Assembly (NCBI GenBank): GCA_963703015.1
Contig: OY969779.1
Location: 868,001-932,000, forward strand
Direction of reading: 5' to 3'
DNA: 64,000 nt
Source: Methanobacterium_B sp963703015
Lineage (GTDB): Archaea > Methanobacteriota > Methanobacteria > Methanobacteriales > Methanobacteriaceae
Both the position numbers and the translations under genes were made by a program. Below, in pieces: positions 44,733 through 53,229 of the stretch. The notes beneath the pieces are model-generated. The model saw nothing but the letters and a program-made list of their open reading frames with translations. It ran no database searches and had not been told where the DNA came from. Positions within the stretch are counted from its first letter, which is position 1. Every line of letters starts with the position of its first letter.

Positions 44733-45356
44733 TTGAACCAAGATTTGATATCTAAAAAAGAACTGTTAAAAATCACTGAAATTTCATATGGACAGTTATA
44801 CCGCTGGAAACGGAAAAAATTAATACCTGAAGAATGGTTCATAAAAAAATCCACATACACTGGGCAGGAAACTTTCTTCCCAAAGTACAAAGTGATTGAA
44901 AGGATTGAAAAAATAAAAAATATGAAGGGCGATATCTCATTAGACAGCCTTGCAGACATGTTATCACCAGATTTGACTGAAAAAACTGCGACTGAAAAAG
45001 TACTCATTGATCGTAACATTGTTTCAGAAGCTACGTTGGAGTTCAGTAAGAAAGAGTACGGTGAAAAAGAGGAGTACAATTTTGAACAAATTATTTCCCT
45101 ATATTTACTTGATAAAATGTTCAAATCAGGAAAAATTGGACATTCTGAAGGTAAAATTGTGTTTCAATTATTCAGTGACAAATATCAAAAATTCAAGGGA
45201 AAAAATTGCGAACTAATATTCTTCAGGAAAATGGGAGTATCAAGCTGCTGCATGGTACCAGATTCCAGGGAACTTTACTTCGAAGAAGCCAATAAAATCA
45301 TGGAAATCATGAATATTTCAGAATTAATTGAAGAATTAAAGATTAAAATGTTTTAG
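44733..45356 (+). CDS. YhbD-family (DUF4004) HTH protein
   Basis: A 207-residue protein with an N-terminal MerR-like helix-turn-helix (LISKKELLKITEISYGQLYRWKRKKLIPEEWF, read in parts). The GQETFFPKYKVIERI wing is characteristic of the Firmicutes YhbD family. The C-terminal half is helical and of unknown role. It starts with TTG after the strong site GAGGTGATC. It ends 14 bases before a bactofilin-like gene, the same order as yhbD-yhbE in Bacillus. This suggests transfer of a bacterial module. Confidence 0.85.
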   Translation: MNQDLISKKELLKITEISYGQLYRWKRKKLIPEEWFIKKSTYTGQETFFPKYKVIERIEKIKNMKGDISLDSLADMLSPDLTEKTATEKVLIDRNIVSEATLEFSKKEYGEKEEYNFEQIISLYLLDKMFKSGKIGHSEGKIVFQLFSDKYQKFKGKNCELIFFRKMGVSSCCMVPDSRELYFEEANKIMEIMNISELIEELKIKMF

Positions 45357-45370
45357 GGAGGGGTCTAAAT

Positions 45371-46048
45371 ATGGAAAGTACAGCAGATATAAAGATTTAT
45401 GGACAGGGAAGTTCTGGTGGAGGAAAATTTAGAGATGTTAATATTAAGGGAAGTGGCCAAATAAATGGAGATTTAGAATGTAAAAAATATGAAGTACTAG
45501 GTACTGGAGAGATTAAAGGAGATTTAACTGCCGAAACTGTTATGGTAAAGGGCCAATTCAAATTTGGCGGTCAAATAAATGCCGTTGACATACAAATTTA
45601 TGGTGAATCATGTTTTCAAGGAGACATCTTCGCAGAAGAAGCCTCTTTTCAAGGAAGTTTAGAATCAAAGGGCGATTTAAATGCTGAAATCTGTAAAATC
45701 GAAGGAGGATTTAAAATTGATGGCCTTTTAAATGTAGAAATATTTGAATTAACCATGTACTGGCCATGTAAAGTATCAGAAATAGGCGGAACCAATATTA
45801 CAATAAAAAAAGACGCTAAATTCAGCTTTTTAGGTCTAAAAAATAGGATAACACCCCATTCTAATAAGGGTTTCTTGGAAGTGGATACAATTGAAGGGGA
45901 TGAAATTTATCTTGAAAACACCCATGCAAAGGTTGTCAGAGGCAAAAATATTACCATAGGACCTAACTGCCAAATTGATAAAGTGGAGTATCAGGGTAGT
46001 TACATTGACCATGAAAAATCAAGGGTAGAATCAGCTGAAAAAATATGA
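45371..46048 (+). CDS. Bactofilin-like polymer-forming protein (YhbE/F-like)
   Basis: A 225-residue protein with repeated short strands of beta-helix type, such as VNIKGSGQINGDLECKKY, VLGTGEIKGDLTAETV and VKGQFKFGGQINAVDI. This is the pattern of bactofilins and bacterial YhbE/YhbF. Glycines recur about every 17-22 residues. There is no signal peptide or membrane helix, so filament formation in the cytoplasm is likely. RBS GGGAGGGG lies before the ATG. It forms an operon with the yhbD-like gene. Confidence 0.85.
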   Translation: MESTADIKIYGQGSSGGGKFRDVNIKGSGQINGDLECKKYEVLGTGEIKGDLTAETVMVKGQFKFGGQINAVDIQIYGESCFQGDIFAEEASFQGSLESKGDLNAEICKIEGGFKIDGLLNVEIFELTMYWPCKVSEIGGTNITIKKDAKFSFLGLKNRITPHSNKGFLEVDTIEGDEIYLENTHAKVVRGKNITIGPNCQIDKVEYQGSYIDHEKSRVESAEKI

Positions 46049-46049
46049 G

Positions 46050-46559
46050 TTAGTCCAGTAAAAGGTCTTCATGCAATTTTTTAATCCTATTAATTGCAGG
46101 GTGGTTTATTCCAAACTTGTCCTCCCATCTATTTAGAACAAATATTAGATCCACTTCATCTGTTCCACTGATCAGATTGTCGGCTTGTGCCACAATTTTT
46201 TCCTCAATGGTGGAGGGAATATAATTTTTTTTGGGCAAACCAAGTTCTTCTGCTTCATCACAGGGAATACCTGCCCCAATATGTTTAAGGGTTATGTTAA
46301 TGTAGCATTCTGGAAAGTCAAGGTCACTCAGAATTTCAGCCCCTACAACTGCATGTTGGATGGAATGGGTTTTGGACCTGCCAATGTCATGCACCAATGC
46401 ACCGTACTTCACCTGCTCCATATCCACAGTTGCATCAGTTTTTTTGGAATAGTTTTCAGCTATTTCCACAGCCTTTTTCGAAACAGCCTTAGAATGAGCA
46501 ACAACGTTTGGAGGGCAGTTATAATCGTTTAAAGCTTTTAAGCATCTGTTTATATCCAA
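46050..46559 (-). CDS. HD-domain hydrolase (TIGR00295-type)
   Basis: A 169-residue HD-superfamily phosphohydrolase. The metal-binding His lies near VVAHSKAVSKKAVEIA, the HD dyad in GALVHDIGRSKTHSIQH, and further ligands in ITLKHIGAG and VAQADNLI. Proteins of this size act on nucleotides or RNA ends. The substrate is unknown. It starts with TTG (46559) six bases after GAGGG. It converges tail to tail with the bactofilin gene, one base apart. Confidence 0.88.
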   Translation of the reverse strand: MDINRCLKALNDYNCPPNVVAHSKAVSKKAVEIAENYSKKTDATVDMEQVKYGALVHDIGRSKTHSIQHAVVGAEILSDLDFPECYINITLKHIGAGIPCDEAEELGLPKKNYIPSTIEEKIVAQADNLISGTDEVDLIFVLNRWEDKFGINHPAINRIKKLHEDLLLD

Positions 46560-46626
46560 AGATTTCCCTCTTTAATCTAGTTAATAAAAATAGAAAAAAA
46601 TAGTGAATGCAAAAAAATTGGTTTAG

Positions 46627-47115
46627 TTATGCAAGTCTATCCATCATTTGTTTTAATTCAACTATTATCGTGGAGTTGTCCTGATATTCCAGGGATCCGC
46701 CACATTCTGGACATTCAAAGTTATTTTCTGTTGCTTCATCAAACTTATAACGGTGTCCATTTAACTTGCATGAAAAGAACATGTTTCCTTCTTCGTACTC
46801 CAAGGATTCTTCAATTTCTCGAGAAAACTTTTCGAACTTCTCAGTTACAATGTCGGCAACCTTTTCTTGCTCAAATTTCCAGCTGTAAGTATACCACTGG
46901 GTTTCAGGGTCCTTACTTCGCTTATAAGTTGCTATACCCGCGTCGTATAATTTATACAACACTTTTCTCACAATATTCAACCTTATTTCAGTTTCTTCGG
47001 CAATTTCTTCATCCGTTGTTTTACCATTTAACAAACACTCAATGATTGAAACACTACTCTGTTCATCATTAGTAATATCCATTAGAATTTCCTGAACTGC
47101 TGGATCTTTAAGCAT
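46627..47115 (-). CDS. tfe: Transcription factor E (TFE, TFIIE-alpha homologue)
   Basis: Helps open the promoter with RNA polymerase, TBP and TFB. The protein has an N-terminal winged helix (about 1-85), a charged coiled linker (KVADIVTEKFEKFSREIEE) and a C-terminal zinc ribbon. In the ribbon the usual second Cys is missing: the first half reads FFSCKLNGHRYKF and the second FECPECGG, so a His may complete the site. ATG 47115 is chosen because AGGAGGGG sits five bases before it; GTG 47133 overlaps that site. Length is 162 residues. Confidence 0.92.
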   Translation of the reverse strand: MLKDPAVQEILMDITNDEQSSVSIIECLLNGKTTDEEIAEETEIRLNIVRKVLYKLYDAGIATYKRSKDPETQWYTYSWKFEQEKVADIVTEKFEKFSREIEESLEYEEGNMFFSCKLNGHRYKFDEATENNFECPECGGSLEYQDNSTIIVELKQMMDRLA

Positions 47116-47438
47116 TAATGCCCCTCCTATCACACATTTCTACTTGGTTCTTTGGAATTTGATATAAGGATTTCAAACATCTTATTAAATAAATTTAGTA
47201 TGAAATCATGAATTTACAGTACCCTATTATGTAGCCAAACACAAATTCAAAGTAGTTTAGTAACAAATATCAAAAATTTCCATTCCAAAGTTTTCAAACC
47301 AATCAAAAAATCATTAATCTAAACGAAAAATCTAATCTTGTTTCGTTTTAAGATTATTAACTTTGGTACTAAATAATATGGGCACATTAGTATTTATAAT
47401 TTGTTGAAGCCAGTTAAGACCATGTTAAATATGGATAA
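47116..47438. other. Intergenic region with a long nested inverted repeat
   Basis: 323 bases between the end of the CofE-like gene and the TFE start, both on the minus strand. CCAAAGTT (47285-47292) pairs with AACTTTGG (47359-47366). Inside this, AATCT-AAACGAAA (47316-47328) pairs with TTTCGTTT-TA-AGATT (47341-47355) around a 12-base loop. The structure could be a terminator, a leader RNA of tfe or a protein-binding dyad. No open frame is present. Confidence 0.5.
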
Positions 47439-48278
47439 TTATGGCTTTTTAATCCCCCGAACTATCACAGCAGGAGTATGTTTTACAGAATCAAGCATCT
47501 CAATAGTTACATCTGCAACATCCCCTTCAAATGCCTTGCTCATATCGTAAACTGTTTCTATATCAGTTTCATTACTTTTATGAAAATTTTCTGCAACATC
47601 TGCTATTTTTAATATACGTTCTAGATCAATTGATTCTGAAATTCCAAGGGGTGTTGGTCCAATTAGGGTCGAAAATCTCCCGAGCAAATACCCAAAAAAT
47701 CCCATGTTCGAACGTATGCCCTCAACAGCAATGGGTAGTGAAGTGAACTTAGTGTTGAATATTTGGTAACTTGCATCGGTATCAATTATCAAGACAGTCA
47801 CGTTCTTCCCATGATTTAACCTGATCTTAGATGAAATATCCTTTGAAACAGCGGTGGGATCATCTGGCAGTAACGAAACCATTGAACCTGGTACATTACT
47901 AAGATCAACCCCTGCCTCTGAAGCAGGTTTAAGTGCATGTTTAATTCCATAATACTCCAAAATAACTTTTTTATGTGTTCTTGCCTCTGGTGGTAATCTT
48001 CTTAAGTTTTTAATTGTCCTAGGTTTGATTCTAAATATCGGACCCAATATGTATCCCCACAAATATTTGGACCATACATCTGCCAGAAGAGTTGAAAGAA
48101 TAGATGGTTTAAATTTAGATTCATCAACCAACCTTCCCTGTGAAACTGATATTGGTGTTTCTGAAATGACCAAAAAGTCCCCATCTTCAAGCAGATCAGC
48201 AGCATTGTCAATAATTATGTCATAGGACTCATTAGGTTTGATATAACCCGTGTTAACTGGGATTGTTCTGTACTCCAT
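47439..48278 (-). CDS. CofE-like (F420-0:gamma-glutamyl ligase family) protein
   Basis: A 279-residue member of the CofE superfamily. Shared features are GDFLVISETPISVSQGR, the SEAGVDLSNVPGS loop, LLPDDPTAVSKDI and VLIIDTDASYQ, which correspond to GTP, metal and F420-binding parts of CofE. It differs from true CofE by an insert after residue 75 and by lacking the standard GRPFRxGQ stretch, so it is probably a paralogue with another acceptor. ATG 48278 gives the family start (MEYRTIPVNTGY); the frame continues to 48368. It follows the Fe-S protein by 56 bases. Confidence 0.72.
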   Translation of the reverse strand: MEYRTIPVNTGYIKPNESYDIIIDNAADLLEDGDFLVISETPISVSQGRLVDESKFKPSILSTLLADVWSKYLWGYILGPIFRIKPRTIKNLRRLPPEARTHKKVILEYYGIKHALKPASEAGVDLSNVPGSMVSLLPDDPTAVSKDISSKIRLNHGKNVTVLIIDTDASYQIFNTKFTSLPIAVEGIRSNMGFFGYLLGRFSTLIGPTPLGISESIDLERILKIADVAENFHKSNETDIETVYDMSKAFEGDVADVTIEMLDSVKHTPAVIVRGIKKP

Positions 48279-48334
48279 TTTGTTATCATTCCAATAATTT
48301 TTAAAAAAAATAGTTGGGATATTGGCAGATATAT

Positions 48335-49024
48335 TTAATCTGCAGAACCCTTTACAGGCGGGGCCCACACCTTAAGATCTATGCCCTCAATAATGACTCT
48401 TTTGCCGACCACCTGCACAACAACGCCAGAATGTACCTTCTGCATCATGCAGTGGCCCGGAAGAAATCTGACTGTTTCACCAACAGATGGCAGTGGTCCT
48501 TCAACCATACCTTCAAATCCTCCCACCATACAAACCCCAATGTCCATGTACTCAAATTCTTTGTCGGGATCCATTCTGTGACACGGCCCTATCATGTGAA
48601 CAGTTATAAGGCCGTTGTCTTCATCCAATATTCTGGCAAAATGTATTATTGGACAGCCAAGAGGCCTGTATCGAATGATATCATCCTTTTTGAGGAGTTT
48701 TCTTGTGAAGGGGTAGAGAACTTCACGGCATGATTCTTCCTTGGGAAGAGGATTCAAAATAAAATCTGCCTCATAACCATCAAGAACACCTACAGGATTC
48801 TTTTCTGTGGGTATGATGTTTTCCTGGCGTAGCAATTCTTCAAGTTCATTTCTGTTCTCGTTAAATATTTCCTGAAACAAGAATCTGCACTTTCCAATAT
48901 CTGATTTTCTTTTAAGAAGGGAATGTGCAAATTCCTCGCATCGGGCGTATCCACATATTCCGCAGTTAAAACCAGGTAGTAGTTTTGTGACCTTGGATCT
49001 CTGATTTGAATCGACTGAACTCAT
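48335..49024 (-). CDS. 4Fe-4S cluster protein of the comA-linked operon
   Basis: A 229-residue protein. The N-terminal Fe-S domain has C21, C24, C29 and C46 (CxxCx4Cx16C), the pattern of Pfam family PF04060 found in CdhD-type and RnfB-type proteins. The rest contains conserved Cys/His motifs (RPLGCPIIHFAR, MIGPCHRMD, GHCMMQKV) and ends in a beta-rich piece. It may be a redox or scaffold partner. RBS GGTGAAAAC is next to the ATG. It follows the GTPase by 24 bases. Confidence 0.8.
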   Translation of the reverse strand: MSSVDSNQRSKVTKLLPGFNCGICGYARCEEFAHSLLKRKSDIGKCRFLFQEIFNENRNELEELLRQENIIPTEKNPVGVLDGYEADFILNPLPKEESCREVLYPFTRKLLKKDDIIRYRPLGCPIIHFARILDEDNGLITVHMIGPCHRMDPDKEFEYMDIGVCMVGGFEGMVEGPLPSVGETVRFLPGHCMMQKVHSGVVVQVVGKRVIIEGIDLKVWAPPVKGSAD

Positions 49025-49048
49025 ATGTTTTCACCATAAAAAAAACTT

Positions 49049-49750
49049 TCATTCACCTTTGTAGGTTTGGAATCCATCAATTTTTCTGAGAATTCCCCTG
49101 TGATGTTTTTTGTTGACCTTGGTTTCTCCCACGCAGAGCGTGCAAACTGCCAGAGGTGCAGAATGTCTTAATTTTTCCTCTTCTAGGGATACTTCTTTTG
49201 ATTGGTAAATTTCTTCTGCAAGTTCCATACAGCCCTGTCCTGATAGGCCATTTGCATCTATCACTTTGCAGTTAGGATTTACTTCCAGAACCCTTTCTCT
49301 GAATATTTCCCTTTCTGCCTGAGATATCATGTCTCCCTTGGTAATCACTGCAATATCTGCTGTGCTTAAGAACGGTCCAACCTTAAGTGGAGTGTTTGGT
49401 CCACTTGTAGCATCTATTACACAAACTCCCAAACTGTTTAGGGTGTAAGGAGCACATCTGTGGCATAATCCTGCAGTTTCAACTATTAGACATTCTGAAT
49501 CATTTTCCTCGGCCCATTCAATCATGTCCTCGATGTTGTAAATTGCGAAGTGGTCTGGACACATGTCCATGGAAAGCCCTACCTTGGTTGGAATTCCAAT
49601 GCTCTCAAACTTCTTACCATCATCGGTGTAAAGACAGTCAATCTTGACAACAGAAGATTTTAGGTTCCTTTCTTTAAGGCTTCGAAGAGCATGTATGAGC
49701 ACGGCAGTTTTACCTGAACCAGGTGTTCCTGCAACAATAATCATTCTCAT
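49049..49750 (-). CDS. HypB/CobW-like GTPase of the comA-linked operon
   Basis: A 233-residue P-loop GTPase. Walker A is AGTPGSGKT (7-15), the switch region includes VETAGLCHRCAPY, and the specificity motif is TKGD. Cys pairs in HRCAPY, GVCVID and the C-terminal CTLC (C203, C206) suggest metal binding, as in nickel- or cobalt-inserting GTPases. It overlaps the ABC ATPase gene by 4 bases (ATGA). The target metalloenzyme is unknown. Confidence 0.82.
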   Translation of the reverse strand: MRMIIVAGTPGSGKTAVLIHALRSLKERNLKSSVVKIDCLYTDDGKKFESIGIPTKVGLSMDMCPDHFAIYNIEDMIEWAEENDSECLIVETAGLCHRCAPYTLNSLGVCVIDATSGPNTPLKVGPFLSTADIAVITKGDMISQAEREIFRERVLEVNPNCKVIDANGLSGQGCMELAEEIYQSKEVSLEEEKLRHSAPLAVCTLCVGETKVNKKHHRGILRKIDGFQTYKGE

Positions 49751-50523
49751 AAGTTCACACCATCCATATTGAAGTCTTCTATGACATCACCATTTCTGAC
49801 CTTGTCCCTGAGATTCAGTAACAGATCATCTATTTTGTTCAGTTTCTTGGAAATGGACTTTTCAGATTCTGTGGTTGAGATCACCTTTTCCATTCCACCT
49901 GATCTCATCACTATCCGTCTATCTGTCATGAGTGCAAGCACAGGATCATGGGTAACCACCATCACTATTTTACCATGTCCAGCTAGTACATTTAAGGCAT
50001 CATGTTTCCTTATACCCGCATTTTCTATTTCATCTATGAGAACTATGGGTGAATCACTGATGATTGCAACGTCTGCCACCATCAATGCCCGGGACTGTCC
50101 ACCACTGAGTATGGTGAGTTCATGTTCCTTTTTTATTGGTTCTCCTGTTAGTGTGTTTGCAAGCTTTATGACAGCATCTGCACATTTACTGCTTGCCCCT
50201 CTGCATTTTGCATGAAGATTAAGGAAATCTCCCACACTCATATCAGCCAGGAAGTTCATATTTTGTGATAACTGGGCCACCATTTTCTTTCTTGGGTTGG
50301 TTCTATCATCGTAACTGGGTTCTTCATCATTTACAAGAATTTTTCGCTTGGAAAATGTGTCTTTCTGGGCTAACTGTTCAATATCTCCTATTAAAGAGCT
50401 TTTACCACTGCCAGTTGGACCAACCACACCTACTATTTCTCCTTTTTTAATCACAACTTTTTTTACAGGTTCTTCTTCTCCCTTTTTGTTGTAACCACCA
50501 AGAACGGTAACCTTGTTTATCAT
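49747..50523 (-). CDS. Soluble ABC-type ATPase of the comA-linked operon
   Basis: A stand-alone ABC ATPase of about 258 residues. Walker A is GPTGSGKSS (about 36-44), the signature is LSGGQSRAL, Walker B is IVLIDEIENAG and the H-loop is VVTHDP. It lacks membrane segments and no permease gene is nearby, so it is unlikely to be a transporter. Its type recalls ATPases of enzyme activation such as component A2 of methyl-CoM reductase, but it is a single domain. ATG 50523 shares its A with the comA stop; TTG 50526 is possible. AAGGTGAG precedes it. Confidence 0.82.
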   Translation of the reverse strand: MINKVTVLGGYNKKGEEEPVKKVVIKKGEIVGVVGPTGSGKSSLIGDIEQLAQKDTFSKRKILVNDEEPSYDDRTNPRKKMVAQLSQNMNFLADMSVGDFLNLHAKCRGASSKCADAVIKLANTLTGEPIKKEHELTILSGGQSRALMVADVAIISDSPIVLIDEIENAGIRKHDALNVLAGHGKIVMVVTHDPVLALMTDRRIVMRSGGMEKVISTTESEKSISKKLNKIDDLLLNLRDKVRNGDVIEDFNMDGVNL

Positions 50524-51296
50524 CAAAAACTCACCTTACCCAAAGTATCTCCCCTTAAACCTCTTCTCATTGTTTCAAGTGCTGTGATCTCTTCAGGTGC
50601 TATGTTTCCAAGATTCACGTTGGATCCAAATTTGAGTATCATGTAGGTCTGCTGATTTTTTTGGGGAGCCTCCCAGATCAATTTGTTCACATCAAGAGCA
50701 TCAATTAAAACCTGCATATCATCTTCCTTAACTTCACCCTTGCCATTGTAGATGCCCAGGTCTTTTCCACCTTCTCTGGCCTCGATTATAACTTTATCTG
50801 CACCAGATTCAAGATCCTGTTCAACGAGTTTCACACGATCATCTGGACTAAGAAGATGGTCCTTGGTTGGATCCTTCTTACCAACCTCAGTCAACACCAT
50901 GAAACCTGCGTCCTTAACCCTTCCAATCATGTCTGATCTTTCGTTGGCAGATATTTCCACAGTACCATCAGATATTTCTATCGCTCCAAATCCTAATTCC
51001 TGAGCTTCTTTTAAAAATTCGTTGAACTTATTGTTTATGTAAGCCTGTTCAAACAGTGTTCCTCCAGGGTATGGCACAACATCGTTGGAAATATAGGCAT
51101 CGATCTTGTATTTGATGAGTTCCCTTTCATGCACAGCTGAAGTTCCCCATCCAAACTTGGCAAGATCAACGTAGTTACCAGAAATCTCTAAAAAGTCTTC
51201 AACCATGTTAGGACCCATTCCCTTGTCTAACATCATTGTAACACCTTCACCTGAAGGTCTTATACGATCCTTTGTAAGAAAATTAAATGCATTCAT
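50523..51296 (-). CDS. comA: Phosphosulfolactate synthase
   Basis: Adds sulfite to phosphoenolpyruvate, the first committed step of coenzyme M synthesis in this type of methanogen. The 257-residue TIM-barrel protein contains the family motifs MLDKGMGPN, VDLAKFGWGTSA, NDVVPYPGGTLFE, EISDGT and IEAREGGKD. RBS AGGTGATG precedes the ATG. It heads an operon in which the following four genes are not known CoM enzymes. Confidence 0.95.
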   Translation of the reverse strand: MNAFNFLTKDRIRPSGEGVTMMLDKGMGPNMVEDFLEISGNYVDLAKFGWGTSAVHERELIKYKIDAYISNDVVPYPGGTLFEQAYINNKFNEFLKEAQELGFGAIEISDGTVEISANERSDMIGRVKDAGFMVLTEVGKKDPTKDHLLSPDDRVKLVEQDLESGADKVIIEAREGGKDLGIYNGKGEVKEDDMQVLIDALDVNKLIWEAPQKNQQTYMILKFGSNVNLGNIAPEEITALETMRRGLRGDTLGKVSF

Positions 51297-51781
51297 TGCA
51301 TCACCTATTATTAAATTATGTACATTCCACTAGTTAGATTTTTTCTTGATTAACAAATTTACGAATATTTAGTATTCGGGGGTATAATTTTCACCTTCTA
51401 TTAATTAACTAAACTTCAGATTATTTTATATCTTCAATCTGTCTTTACTATTTTTGGTTTTTACACGAAGTTTAGCTTTGTGTATGGACTTGTTTAGCTT
51501 AACCCTTACCTAAACTACCATGTTTTCCTATGAACAAAAAAAAGGAGAAACAATTTACACACCAAGTTTAAACCCCCAATAGTTACTCAAATATAATATT
51601 AAAAGGTCCTAGAATATTTTAAGGGAGGAATCCATTTAAAACCTGGCAAATAGAAAATTCTAGATCTTTTAGATGAAAATAATTTAAATAAACTTGCATG
51701 TCTAGATAACATGTTATAGTTAATTTTATATGATTCAACTTTTAAATTTAAAATGTTCAATTTTATTCTAGGTAAGAATAA
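51297..51781. other. Intergenic region upstream of comA and the secreted protein
   Basis: 485 AT-rich bases between divergent genes. I see the comA ribosome binding site at the left end and a weak AGGTAAGAATA before the secreted-protein ATG. There are a few TTTAAATA-like boxes near 51680-51760 and GTTTAGCTT repeats near 51470-51500. No RNA gene, long dyad or supported open frame is present. Confidence 0.4.
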
Positions 51782-52210
51782 ATGAAGGGAAACATTTCAA
51801 AACTAATGATGCTGTTGGTATTAACAGTGCTGGTAGCATCACCTGCAGCATTTGCAACAAACCTCAATACACATTTAAATATTGTAAATCCTGTAACATG
51901 TAACCAAGGAGACAATGTGAATGTAACAGACCATTTATGGACTGAAAATTATGTTGATGGTTTATGGGATACTCCAATGAACCATTATGATATTTACTTC
52001 CATCTGTACACCAAAGACCATGATGCAGTATTAGAGAATAAAGTAGAAACAGATTTCAAAGGCAAAGCAACAGCCCAGATCAACACTGAAAATCTTGATC
52101 CTGGAAAATATATTTTATTGGTTGAATTTAAAGGGGATTCATGGCTATTTGTTGATTTCAACCCATGTTCAGCCAACTCAACCTTAACAATAAAACCCAA
52201 ATCATTATGA
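51782..52210 (+). CDS. Small secreted protein with Ig-like domain
   Basis: A 142-residue protein with a clear signal peptide (LMMLLVLTVLVASPAAFA) and a mature part of about 115 residues. The mature part is a strand-rich, Ig/filamin-like domain with three tryptophans and two Cys. Its motifs VNVTDHLWTEN and DPGKYILLVEFKGD resemble domains in methanogen surface proteins. It has no C-terminal anchor. The function is not known. Confidence 0.75.
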   Translation: MKGNISKLMMLLVLTVLVASPAAFATNLNTHLNIVNPVTCNQGDNVNVTDHLWTENYVDGLWDTPMNHYDIYFHLYTKDHDAVLENKVETDFKGKATAQINTENLDPGKYILLVEFKGDSWLFVDFNPCSANSTLTIKPKSL

Positions 52211-52429
52211 AGATCCAGATATGTTCCTTCTAAAACTAAACACAATATGCATAGTTCAACATCACATTTTTTTTATGTAACAGTCAAACATATCCCAACC
52301 TCACAATCTGAAGCATTAATAATCTGTAATATATAGACAGTTACATCACTGCAAAAATATATGGTATGTTAATGAGATTTGAGAATTAATGAGATAGATC
52401 GTTTTAAACAAAAAAAGGAGATGTATGTT

Positions 52430-52999
52430 ATGGAGAAAACTATTCAGTACTTTGAAAGGCCTGGAAAAGAAAATACCGATGAACTGATCCAACTTGTGAA
52501 GACCAGACAGAAAGAGCTTGGAATAAAAAATATTGTAGTTGCTTCTGCATCAGGAAATTCGGCAGTTAAACTGGTTAAGGCCCTGGATGATCCTGAACTC
52601 AACATCGTAAATGTCACACATCATGCAGGTTTTAAGGGTGAAGATATCATAGAACTTGAACCAGAGTACCAAGCAGAACTAGAAAAAAATGGAGTCAAAA
52701 CATTCATTGGATCACACTCTTTAAGTGGAGTTGGGCGAGGCATATCAAATAAATTTGGAGGAATAACTCCCGTAGAAATTATAGCTGCCACATTACGTCT
52801 TTTTTCCCAAGGAGTGAAGGTCGGTGTGGAAATATCTATAATGACCACAGATGCAGGTCTTATCCCAACTGATACAGAGATTATTGCTGTTGGAGGAACT
52901 GGAAAAGGTTTAGATTCTGCCATTGTTTTGAAGCCAGCCCATATGGGAAATTTTTTTGACCTCAAAATAAATGAAATAATTGCAATGCCCAGACCTTAG
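52430..52999 (+). CDS. Pyruvate-kinase C-terminal-domain-like protein
   Basis: A 189-residue protein resembling the alpha/beta C-terminal regulatory domain of pyruvate kinase as a single unit. The key stretch is IKNIVVASASGNSAVKLVKAL, followed by a Gly-rich GVGRGISNKFGG and a VGGTGKGLDSAIVLKPAH segment. No catalytic PK barrel is present. ATG 52430 is 9 bases after AAAAGGAG; earlier in-frame starts lie inside or before that site. The role is unknown. ftsZ follows after 230 bases. Confidence 0.8.
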   Translation: MEKTIQYFERPGKENTDELIQLVKTRQKELGIKNIVVASASGNSAVKLVKALDDPELNIVNVTHHAGFKGEDIIELEPEYQAELEKNGVKTFIGSHSLSGVGRGISNKFGGITPVEIIAATLRLFSQGVKVGVEISIMTTDAGLIPTDTEIIAVGGTGKGLDSAIVLKPAHMGNFFDLKINEIIAMPRP

Positions 53000-53229
53000 T
53001 CTTGAAGGGTTTTATTGTCAAAATTTTCCCCAAAATTGAACACATCATAAACTTGAAAAACATCCAAGTTCAGAATTTGATTGTACATAACTTTCAATAA
53101 GAATTGAAAGATAAGGGTTAAAAATCATAGTTCAGCGGTAAATTATGACCAAAAATACCGTTGCTTTTAAATATGAGTAGGTCCAATAACACAATTAACA
53201 TAATAAAACATTAGCTGTGGGGGTAGGAA

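Noticed and set aside
47439..48278. Calling this gene the true F420 ligase CofE
   Set aside because: Several CofE motifs are altered and an insert is present, so paralogue is the safer call.
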